This document shows, piece after piece, positions 1-62,200 of a stretch of 64,000 nucleotides of DNA (the stretch's first letter is position 1; each line of letters opens with the position of its first letter). Under the pieces are notes generated by a model. It saw only the letters and a program-made list of their open reading frames with translations. It was not told where the DNA came from and made no database searches. Made by a program: the position numbers and the translations under genes. Location of the stretch: the NCBI RefSeq assembly GCF_028476545.1, contig NW_026731940.1, positions 298,501 through 362,500 of the forward strand, written 5' to 3'. The stretch comes from Physella acuta. Lineage: Eukaryota; Mollusca; Gastropoda; Physidae.

Positions 1-397
1 GAACGAGGGTACAAGGGAAGCGACTGGTCGGGTGACAGCGGCTGTGTTGTGAGCGAGAGAAAGGTGGTGTGTAGGGAGGGATGAATGCGGAGGACAGTTG
101 AAGGTTGAGTGTGGAAGCAAGGAGGTTGAGGTTGGGACTGGAGGACGGGAGATAGAGAAATAAAGAATACTGTAATAGCCTAAATCGTGTATGTTGTACG
201 GAGTGAACGAGGGTACAAGGGAAGCGACTGGTCGGGTGACAGCGGCTGTGTTGTGAGCGAGAGAAAGGTGGTGTGTAGGGAGGGATGAATGCGGAGGACA
301 GTTGAAGGTTGAGTGTGGAAGCAAGGAGGTTGAGGTTGGGACTGGAGGACGGGAGATAGAGAAATAAAGAATACTGTAATAGCCTAAATCGTGTAGT
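1..397. repeat. Tandem duplication, 204-bp period
   Basis: Positions 1-204 recur almost exactly from 205 to about 397, both beginning GAACGAGGGTACAAGGGAAG. The first copy starts at the window edge, so the array may continue to the left. No gene is seen here. Confidence 0.9.
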
Positions 398-451
398 GCT
401 TTCTTTGAGATTCAGACGCCCTCACAATCATATTTTACGTAAAAATAATAT

Positions 452-692
452 TAAATAAAATACTTAAAAAAACTTTTAAAAAAACCACGTTTTTCTTGTG
501 GACTAAAAAGTAGAAAATAACTATTTACATACATTTGATGACAAAAAACGTGGGTACGTTCACCATCAAATTTCCCGACCCATCTGCCCGACCCACGTTT
601 TTTGTCATCAAATGTATGTAAATAGTTATTTTCTACTTTTTAGTCCACAAGAAAAACGTGGTTTTTTAAAAAGTTTTTTTAAGTATTTTATT
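452..692. repeat. Foldback (hairpin) element with about 100-bp arms
   Basis: The left arm (about 452-555) is the near-perfect reverse complement of the right arm (591 to about 692), with a 35-nt spacer at 556-590. Arms meet at AACGTGGGT / ACCCACGTT. A related partial sequence follows at 721-770. The layout is that of a snapback MITE; no coding capacity is seen. Confidence 0.85.
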
Positions 693-836
693 TTCTCCTT
701 TTTAGTCCGTTGCTACACATAAAAAACGTGGTTTTTAAAAAAGTTTTTTATATAGTTTATTTTCTACTTCATCTAATGACTTGATTAAGTATGACTTGAC
801 TAAGTGTTTATAAATACACGGACTAAAAAAAAATCT

Positions 837-908
837 TGAGCGACCAGGATTCGAACCTGGGTTGTCGCGGCCACAACGCGAAGTACTAACTACTATGCGA
901 TCACGGCC
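837..908 (-). pseudogene. tRNA-His(GUG)-like sequence with broken acceptor stem
   Basis: On the minus strand a D-arm-like segment is followed by a perfect anticodon stem-loop (TCGCG, loop TTGTGGC with anticodon GTG, CGCGA) and a perfect T arm (CCAGG, loop TTCGAAT, CCTGG). The 5' end GGCCGTG matches animal tRNA-His, but the 3' strand of the acceptor stem (TCGCTCA) hardly pairs with it. A run of nine T follows directly, as for a Pol III terminator. Probably a tRNA pseudogene or a SINE head, less likely a functional tRNA. Confidence 0.65.
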
Positions 909-959
909 AGCGCGCTCACATCGATTGGGGCCGAAGTAAATGTGTCGATAGGCCTCCAG

Positions 960-1143
960 TCTTGTCGGTATCTTTAGAAATCATGTCCTGAGTTTTATGG
1001 TCCTTCGGGCGTAATTAAATTAAGCTAATTACGGTCTCTAATTGCTAGTTTTTATGATTGCATCTGAAATTGTTAGGCGAAAGTAGCCTGCCTGCCAAAT
1101 TTCAGAGCTCTAGAGCAATCAGAAGTGGGCTAATTTTCGATGT
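960..1143 (+). repeat. Possible SINE/LINE 3'-end fragment
   Basis: The stretch contains TGCCAAATTTCAGAGCTCTA followed by an (ACAA)n-like tail, a pattern common at 3' ends of invertebrate non-LTR elements. No second copy is in this window, so the assignment rests on resemblance only. Confidence 0.3.
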
Positions 1144-1267
1144 CAATTTTAACAACAAACAAACAAATCCACAAACACGAAGCTGAGTTAAGAAAAACGT
1201 GTTAACAATTTTAACAACAAACAAACAAATCCACAAACGCGAAGCTGAGTTAAGAAAAACGTGTTAA
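1144..1267. repeat. 61-bp unit, two tandem copies
   Basis: The segment starting CAATTTTAACAACAAACAAA at 1144 is repeated at 1205 with one substitution. Confidence 0.9.
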
Positions 1268-1656
1268 AATAAGTTTTCTAGATAACCCCCTCTAGAATGC
1301 AGATATTTATTGGAGAGAGAAACATACTTACAGGAACTTTCTTTTGAGTTATAGACTTTAGCTAAGAAAGAGAAAAATAATCAATATTAAAGTTACATCC
1401 GTTTCAGAAAATTACAAAATAATAATTCAGATGTATGGTGCCAATTTAAATAATATATAAAATATATTTTCTAGCGGTTGTAGACCCATTAGGACAGATT
1501 TAAAGAGCTTATTATATTAACCCATTTGAAGATAAACGAAATAAGTGGGGCTGGGAGATATGTTTCCAGGTAAGGATTTTGATGTAATTATAGGCCTATG
1601 TCATGGATGGTTTCTAAATAATCTCAACACTCCAACTGACAATAAAATATTCTTAC

Positions 1657-26749
<25,093 letters not shown>

Positions 26750-26890
26750 GGCTAAAGTGGATCCAAATCACTTTGTTTACACTGAAGAACAGAATGACTC
26801 TGCACAGTTGTGATCGCTGATGGGATGAACAGCAAACAGAGGCAAGATCCGTCTGCTGGGTTTTGCAGACGTGAAAAACGCACACGGTCT

Positions 26891-26926
26891 TTTTATAGCA
26901 AAATTTGTTGCAGCGAGTGACATTGG
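26891..26926 (-). promoter_or_regulatory. Candidate core promoter of gene A (CCAAT and TATA boxes)
   Basis: On the minus strand CCAAT (26926-26922) is followed 25 nt later by TATAAAA (26897-26891), 142 nt upstream of the ATG at 26749. Start of transcription would fall near 26865, leaving a 5' leader of about 115 nt without an upstream intron. Confidence 0.6.
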
Positions 26927-27267
26927 AAAAAGGGTTAGGGATTAAATATAATTACAAGTGAGTTTTACTTATTGAATTTTAGCTCAATTTTTTTTGAAAG
27001 CAAGTCTTATTGCAATATTCTCTTTAAAGTATTTTTGTCCCCATAATCCACACCCCCATCCATCACCGTCTGCACCCTTTTAGTCATGTAAAGCTCTACC
27101 CCAACTAACCACCACACTTACCTACTCCCCCCCATCACCCCCCAAAAAAAAATCAGGTCATAAACACATAACGCCACCTGGACAAAATCAATTATTAATT
27201 TTGATATCGTGACGCAGTTCGCAAAACCTCGCAACTCCCCACCACCCCCCACCCCAATAGTCTATAG

Positions 27268-27483
27268 CAGGGGTCTCCAAACTTTTCAGTCCGAGGGCCG
27301 CATTAAATATCAAATTTCAGTTCGGGGGCCAGTTTCGTCCAGGCATGTCGTGATTTTTCTGAGCAAAGTTCCCCAGCCATCACCAACAAACGTTTTTTCC
27401 GTGGACAAAAAGATCTCCGCGGGCCGGACGAGAGGACCTCGCGGGCCGCATCCGGCCCGCGGGCCGTAGTTTGGAGACCCCTG
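27268..27483. mobile_element. hAT-type MITE copy 2, 216 bp, with 8-bp target duplication
   Basis: Same family as 16077-16294, same TIRs (CAGGGGTCTCC... / ...GGAGACCCCTG), flanked by GTCTATAG at 27260-27267 and 27484-27491. Lies between the 3' end of gene B and the promoter of gene A. Confidence 0.93.
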
Positions 27484-27621
27484 GTCTATAGGTTTAAAGT
27501 TTTCACAAACAAACGGTACGTCCACACTTTTTTTTATTGCACCACATTCTTTTCAATTTGCCTTTAACTTTTGTTAACGCTCATTTTTCGTATGCTCGGG
27601 GTGCATTTTTCAAGCTTTTCT

Positions 27622-27627
27622 TTTATT
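27622..27627 (-). terminator. Candidate poly(A) signal of gene B
   Basis: AATAAA on the minus strand about 400 nt past the proposed stop; a second AATAAA lies at 27533-27538. Which, if either, is used cannot be told. Confidence 0.3.
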
Positions 27628-27832
27628 TGTTTCTAGAATGTGACTTAATTTTTTTTTTAGTTTTAATTGTTTAACAGATGCATATTGAATTTAATAAAAT
27701 ATTTTAAATATTTTTTATATTCTAACGTATGTGTTTAAATTAATATTTACTAATAGCAAGTCATATATTAATAATGTTTTACAAAACTTAACAAAAACAT
27801 GCAATAGAGGTCAACCAAGCAAGTCCACACCT

Positions 27833-27995
27833 CCAGCGGCGTAACAAGGGGGGCGGGGCGGGGGAGACATATGTCCCCGGGCGCCGACCATAGGGGGCGC
27901 CAAAATGGGTTGGAAAAACAAATTGAAAGGTTGAGGAAGGTGCAAATCGAAAGTTTGTCCCCGGGCGCCGGGAAGGGTCGCTACGCCTCTGCACA
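27833..27995. mobile_element. MITE of the GGCGTAGC family (short copy)
   Basis: Between CAGCGGCGTAACAAGGGG and GGTCGCTACGCCTCTG; contains GGGGGCGCCAAAATGGGTTGG and AAATCGAAAGTTTG shared with the copy at 5027. It would be in the 3' untranslated region of gene B. Confidence 0.6.
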
Positions 27996-28030
27996 CTTCC
28001 ACAAAAAAGAAAGCATCGACACATTGATGT

Positions 28031-55602
<27,572 letters not shown>

Positions 55603-55774
55603 CGTGTGGTCAAGGTCAAAACTGGACTAGTGGATTCTAGAAAACAAAGTCTCGCAAACGACGCCAGAAATGTTAACAATTGAATTTCAACACCACAGAT
55701 ATTAGAAATTCTGGGCCTTTGCTTTTCTTTGATTAAGAAAAGCGTATCTGTGACTTACTGAGTTTTATTATAGA

Positions 55775-55782
55775 GCTTAAAT
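55775..55782 (-). promoter_or_regulatory. Possible TATA-like box of gene B
   Basis: TATTTAAG on the minus strand, about 175 nt upstream of the ATG. Only a sequence match in AT-rich DNA. Confidence 0.25.
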
Positions 55783-55799
55783 ACCCTTTTTAAAAACAC

Positions 55800-56455
55800 C
55801 TCGTGTAATTTGAGTATGCTTAAACGGACTAAAATATTGATTGATTTGTTTTTTTGTTTTCCAGCAATCTGTTTCTTTTCTAAGCCGAAACTCTACCGGC
55901 TTAATCTCTAATCATCAAGCTGTGGACAATTTTAACCCTTTTTTCGCGTCCTAATTCATTTGAAGTGTTTGAATGTTTTCAACAGCTCTTGATAAAAATT
56001 AAGACAACCGAAAAAAAAACAACCACCAAGCAATTTATCTACAATTAAGCTTTTCAATGACGATTTGTATAAATTTATTGGCGCCTCAAGTGTAGTACTG
56101 TAGGTAGATTTAATCGGCTGTTCGCCAGTGATGGGATAGGTTTTTAAAAACTGCAATGCACCACTTAGCAAAATACTGAGGTATTACTGGGTGTTACGTG
56201 TGTTAGTAAATTTAACTAATATAGTTATGTTCTTATCGACAATTTAAAAAACAAGAATAAAAACATAATGACGTTTACAGTAATTAACAGTTAAGAATTA
56301 CAGTTTTGAAGTCAGTATTACAGTATTTAATATTTCACTATTACTGTATTGAATATTTCAAGTACATAAGGGATCTCTCTGAATAAATGAGAAGGAGTGA
56401 GGATGGCATAGGTTTGGATGGAAAGTCGATAGAAAACTTGAATTTTGATTAATAT
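55800..56455. other. Upstream flank of gene B
   Basis: AT-rich, no gene or repeat recognised. Confidence 0.4.
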
Positions 56456-56462
56456 ATTATTA

Positions 56463-56872
56463 CGAGCCGACCCGCTGCGTATCATACGCCGCTATTTAGT
56501 AGTTTTTTTTTTCTACTTTTCAGTAATTTATAATTTGTGAATTCGACAGTACCAATGCTGCCACTGAAAATATTTGCTTAAAAACACTAAACCCCCCTCC
56601 CCCCCCCATGTGAAAGCAGCCTCCTCTTAGTTACCTCCTCTAAGTTTAAAATCGTTTCAAACTAAATTATCTGCCCCTAATAGCCGTCACCAAACCCGTC
56701 TCTATGATTGTAAAATGTAAATATTGAGCGTGACCACAGCTCACCAGACAATGTGGGGGTGTGGTGGGGGTGGTAGTGATAGTGATAGAGAGAAAGAGAG
56801 GGGACTGCAAGGAGGCGCTTGCAGCTTGTTTTCTAACGGCTCCCAGAAGAGAATTATATATATAGATAGATA
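56463..56872 (-). mobile_element. Helitron-like element (family 1), second copy
   Basis: Hairpin at 56474-56492 and CTCG|T at 56466-56463 as in the 55020 copy; the right part GGGGACTGCAAGGAGGCGCT to GATAGATAG is nearly identical. Slightly shorter owing to internal deletions. Confidence 0.7.
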
Positions 56873-57179
56873 GTATATAGTATTAATATAGTATAGGTAA
56901 AACTCGCTTTCCGTCTAAGCAACATGTGTTGTTTGTTCTACGTTGATATTCTATAGCATCTCCCCGGGCATAAACACCAGTCAAGATTGAAACAAATTAT
57001 CACAGGGTTCACACTATTTCAAGCAGTTCTCTTCTACTGCATGACCGAAAACTAAAACAACAAATTGATTACGTATCGTAGGCTATACATTTTGTATATA
57101 ATGTATTGATAGGTTTGGTAAAGTCCAAAGTAGAAATCCGAATGTATATCATATAACAAACAGTTCGCAATCTAAACCC

Positions 57180-57416
57180 TGATATAATCCTCAGTTCACA
57201 AACCTTTTCCAACCTTCTCCCACCTGGCGCCGGGCCCTGTATTATTGTTTTGGATAAGCGGTTGGCTAGTGTGACATGCTCACACCATCTCAGTTTCCTT
57301 GTTTTAACTATGCTTAGTAGACTAGCAAAGGGACCACTCGCTTTAGTGGCCCTTTCCCGGACCTCTCCATTGGTCATGTGAAATCTGCATGTGTCTGCGT
57401 AAGCATCTAATTTCAA
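57180..57416 (-). pseudogene. LINE fragment: C-terminal tail of a non-LTR reverse transcriptase ORF
   Basis: The minus-strand frame reads MTNGEVRERATKASGPFASL, LLSIVKTRKLRWCEHV and LSKTIIQGPAPGGRR. It matches the familiar tail of invertebrate LINE ORF2 (NEEVRRRI...GP...LL..VK.RKLRW.GHV..~~LAKT~~QG...GGRRRGR). The similarity stops after GGRR, where a frame change is likely. The upstream RT domain is absent. Confidence 0.75.
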
Positions 57417-57604
57417 GGGCCTGGACTCCTTACTTTGATAGTAATTTTATGTGGTGTGGCTTGGACTAAGTGTCACACGGCAGTGCTCATCCTTTTCCAT
57501 GCCTGACAACAGCTGAATACCTCCATCTAGCTGGCCCTTGAAGTTCATCTCAGAACTCTTTCGCCCTGGCCGGTGACCTTTACTGGCAGGCCTTACGACA
57601 AGTC

Positions 57605-57826
57605 AGAGGCGTAGCAAAAAATAGCAAAATATAGAGAAAAACTTGAGGGGGGTGAAAATCGAATGTTTGAGGGGGGTGCAAATCAAATGTTTGAGGGGGG
57701 GGGGGGTGCAAATCGAAAATTTGAAAGTTTGTCCCCGGGAAGGGTCGCTACGCCTCTGGGGGGGGGGGGGGGGACACCATTAAGTGCCGCACCGGGTGAC
57801 ACCCAACCTCGCTACGCCACTGCGCC
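57605..57826. mobile_element. GGCGTAGC-family MITE
   Basis: AGAGGCGTAGC start, internal GGTCGCTACGCCTCTG near 57745, ACACCATTAAGTGCCGCACC block and CCTCGCTACGCCACTG end; very similar layout to 14047-14326. Confidence 0.65.
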
Positions 57827-58129
57827 AAGTGTTGCCGTGTTAGCATCACCCCTACACGCTAAAACTGATTTATTCAAATTTAACCTACTTTCACGCAAAC
57901 AATTTATTTAAACTTTCAAGTATGCGACATACTATTTCTTTACCTTTTCTGGCGTTAATAGTATGTGACTTGACTTAGTCCTCTTAACTCCACGAGAAGC
58001 TTGGGGTTTCAGCAATTATCTTCCCGACTGTGTTGAGTGTGTGTTTTATTGTCTCCAATGCCACCCTTTCGGTCGAAAGTTCTTTAAGAAGTCTCTGTCT
58101 CCAAGTCTCACATGGTATTAATAACATAA

Positions 58130-58390
58130 TGACTTCGTGTAGCTGTAGTGGAAACATCTGTTTACTTTTGGCCAATATGTATGTGGGTGTAGACATAGTG
58201 GAAATATCTTACTTTTGACTTATATGTGTGTGGGTCTAGACATAGTGAAAACATCTGGTTACTTTTGACGAGTATGTGTATGGGTGTAGACATAGTGAAA
58301 CATCTGTTTATTTTTTGGCGTGTATGTGTGTGGGTCTAGACATAGTAGAAACATCTTACTTTTGGCCTATATGTGTGTGGGTTCAGCCAT
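58130..58390. repeat. Degenerate tandem repeat, about 58 bp unit
   Basis: Four to five units containing GTGTGTGGGTCTAGACATAGT and ACATCTGTTTACTTTTGGC-like text. Confidence 0.75.
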
Positions 58391-59270
58391 GATATTTATC
58401 GTGTATTTGTTGAAAAATGATTTAAAATGCAATAGGTTTTTATAACAATTTACAAGAAAATTTTGATTATTTTATTAGACAAACTGTTAGAACCTTTTAG
58501 TTTAGATCTATTTCATTAGACCAATTGTTAGGACTTTTTGTTTTAGACACCTTTTTTTTTTTACCTCAAGTTTACACTTTAAGTAGTTTAGGAAATATTG
58601 TTTGAAAATATAGTTTACAAGTAGCCTTGAGGTATTACAGAAAACTATATTTTACTTTACGATAGAACATCTGTTTTAGAGTTTTGTCAACATACAAGAA
58701 TGCACATCAAATTGCAAAAAGTCATTCGCCTTAATCTGAAATTTTTTTTCATATCACAATACAACTTTTTCTTATGGCAAGAATAAAACAGTTAATCCTT
58801 CTACGTAAATCAGATTTCTTTTCGATTGCATATTATAAATAACAAAATGTTTAAATCTGCTTGTGAATCGTGCTGGCACGAAATTTGATATTTTGAGAGG
58901 CATTTTTTGTAAATTCTATTTTTTTTTATATCATAGTGCTGAGAGAGTAAAACAAAATCAAAAGTTTGAAAGTCAAATCAAAGTTTGTTTCATCACTCTC
59001 CAGATGTATCCAAATTGGAATGGCTTAAATTTAAATTCCAACTTAATCTGTGCCGCTGAGGATTTAGGAAACACGGACACTGATACACGTGTTAATGTTG
59101 AGTAGGAATGGATTATATGTCTGGGGAAAAACCAATTTGCTCTGATGTTTTTTTTTCCACTTAACGCTGATCAGCGGATTTGTTCCGAAATTAGAATTGC
59201 TATGTTCAAACCCAACGTAGTGTAAGTTGCATAGTTGGCATAAAATAACTTTAGTACTTGTGATCTACAG
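58391..59270. other. AT-rich spacer
   Basis: No gene, RNA or repeat family recognised. Open frames here are short and lack codon or domain signal. Confidence 0.5.
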
Positions 59271-59299
59271 GCCTGTTAAAAGTAGTTAGCAGTCCACCC

Positions 59300-62200
59300 A
59301 CCCAAAGCAGTAGTTTACATATCTAGAGATGTAGCCCTCCCACCCAGAGCTGTAGTTTACATACCCAGAGCTGTAGCCCTCCCACCCAGAGCTGTAGCCC
59401 TCCCACCCAGATCTGTAGCCCTCCCACCCAGAGCTGTAGCCCACTCAGAGCTGTAGCCCTCCCACCCAGTGCTGTAGCCCTCCCACCCAGAGCTGTAGCC
59501 CTCCCACCCAGAGCTGTAGCCCTCCCACCCAGATCTGTAGCCCTCCCACCCAAAGCTGTAGCCCTCCCACCCAGAGCTGTAGCCCTCCCACCCAGAGCTG
59601 TAGTCCTCCCACCTAGAGCTGTAGCCCTCCCACCCAGAGCTGTAGCCCTCCCACCCAGAGCTGTAGCCCTCCCACCCAGAGCTGTAGCCCTCCCACCCAG
59701 AGCTGTAGCCCTCCCACCCAGAGCTGTAGCCCTCCCACCCAGAGCTGTAGTTTACATACCCAGAGCTGTAGCCCTCCCACCCAGAGCTGTAGTTTACATA
59801 CCCAGAGCTGTAGCCCTCCCACCCAGAGCTGTAGTCCTCCCAGAGCTGTAGCCCTCCCACCCAGAGCTGTAGTTTACATACCCAGAGCTGTAGCCCTCCC
59901 ACCCAGAGCTGTAGCCCTCCCACCCAGAGCTGTAGCCCTCCCACCCAGAGCTGTAGTCCTCCCACCTAGAGCTGTAGCCCTCCCACCCAGAGCTGTAGCC
60001 CTCCCACCCAGAGCTGTAGTCCTCCCACCCAGAGCTGTAGCCCTCCCACCCAGAGCTGTAGCCCTCCCACCCAGAGCTGTAGTCCTCCCACCCAGAGCTG
60101 TAGCCCTCCCACCCAGAGCTGTAGCCCTCCCACCCAAGAGCTGTAGCCCTCCCACCTAGAGCTGTAGCCCTCCCACCCAGAGCTGTAGCCCACCTAGAGC
60201 TGTAGCCCTCCCACCCAGAGCTGTAGCCCACCCACCCAGAGCTGTAGCCCACCCACCCAGACTGTAGCCCTCCCACCCAGAGCTGTAGCCCTCCCACCCA
60301 GAGCTGTAGCCCTCCCACCCAGAGCTGTAGCCCTCCCACCCAGAGCTGTAGCCCTCCCACCCAGAGCTGTAGCCCACCTAGAGCTGTAGCCCTCCCACCC
60401 AGAGCTGTAGCCCACCCACCCAGAGCTGTAGCCCACCTAGAGCTGTAGCCCTCCCACCCAGAGCTGTAGCCCTCCCACCCAGAGCTGTAGCCCTCCCACC
60501 CAGAGCTGTAGCCCACCTAGAGCTGTAGCCCTCCCACCCAGAGCTGTAGCCCTCCCACCCAGAGCTGTAGCCCTCCCACCCAGAGCTGTAGTTTACATAC
60601 CCAGAGCTGTAGCCCTCCCACCCAGAGCTGTAGCCCTCCCACCCAGATCTGTAGCCCTCCCACCCAGAGCTGTAGCCCACTCAGAGCTGTAGCCCTCCCA
60701 CCCAGAGCTGTAGCCCTCCCACCCAGAGCTGTAGCCCTCCCACCCAGAGCTGTAGCCCTCCCACCCAGAGCTGTAGCCCTCCCACCCAGAGCTGTAGCCC
60801 TCCCACCCAGAGCTGTAGCCCACTCAGAGCTGTAGCCCTCCCACCCAGAGCTGTAGCCCTCCCACCCAGAGCTGTAGCCCTCCCACCCAGAGCTGTAGCC
60901 CTCCCACCCAGATCTGTAGCCCTCCCACCCAAAGCTGTAGCCCTCCCACCCAGAGCTGTAGCCCTCCCACCCAGAGCTGTAGTCCTCCCACCTAGAGCTG
61001 TAGTCCTCCCACCTAGAGCTGTAGCCCTCCCACCCAGAGCTGTAGCCCTCCCACCCAGAGCTGTAGCCCTCCCACCCAGAGCTGTAGCCCTCCCACCCAG
61101 AGCTGTAGTTTACATACCCAGAGCTGTAGCCCTCCCACCCAGAGCTGTAGTTTACATACCCAGAGCTGTAGCCCTCCCACCCAGAGCTGTAGTCCTCCCA
61201 GAGCTGTAGCCCTCCCACCCAGAGCTGTAGTTTACATACCCAGAGCTGTAGCCCTCCCACCCAGAGCTGTAGCCCTCCCACCCAGAGCTGTAGTCCTCCC
61301 ACCTAGAGCTGTAGCCCTCCCACCCAGAGCTGTAGCCCTCCCACCCAGAGCTGTAGTCCTCCCACCCAGAGCTGTAGCCCTCCCACCCAGAGCTGTAGCC
61401 CTCCCACCCAGAGCTGTAGTCCTCCCACCCAGAGCTGTAGCCCTCCCACCCAGAGCTGTAGCCCTCCCACCCAAGAGCTGTAGCCCTCCCACCTAGAGCT
61501 GTAGCCCTCCCACCCAGAGCTGTAGCCCTCCCACCCAGAGCTGTAGCCCACCCACCCAGAGCTGTAGCCCACCCACCCAGAGCTGTAGCCCTCCCACCCA
61601 GAGCTGTAGCCCTCCCACCCAGAGCTGTAGCCCTCCCACCCAGAGCTGTAGCCCTCCCACCCAGAGCTGTAGCCCTCCCACCCAGAGCTGTAGCCCACCT
61701 AGAGCTGTAGCCCTCCCACCCAGAGCTGTAGCCCACCCACCCAGAGCTGTAGCCCTCCCACCCAGAGCTGTAGCCCTCCCACCCAGAGCTGTAGCCCTCC
61801 CACCCAGAGCTGTAGCCCTCCCACCCAGAGCTGTAGCCCACCTAGAGCTGTAGCCCTCCCACCCAGAGCTGTAGCCCTCCCACCCAGAGCTGTAGCCCTC
61901 CAACCCAGAGCTGTAGCCCACCTAGAGCTGTAGCCCTCCCACCCAGAGCTGTAGCCCACCCAGAGCTGTAGCCCTCCCACCCAGAGCTGTAGCCCTCCCA
62001 CCCAGAGCTGTAGCCCTCCCACCCAGAGCTGTAGCCCACCTAGAGCTGTAGCCCTCCCACCCAAAGCTGTAGCCCTCCCACCCAGAGCTGTAGCCCTCCC
62101 ACCCAGAGCTGTAGTTTACATACCCAGAGCTGTAGCCCTCCCACCCAGAGCTGTAGCCCTCCCACCCAGAGCTGTAGCCCTCCCACACAGAGCTGTAGTC

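Noticed and set aside
57984-58196. 70-codon minus frame with CETWRQRLLKEL as part of the LINE
   Set aside because: Not recognisable as reverse transcriptase or endonuclease, and separated from the LINE tail by a MITE.
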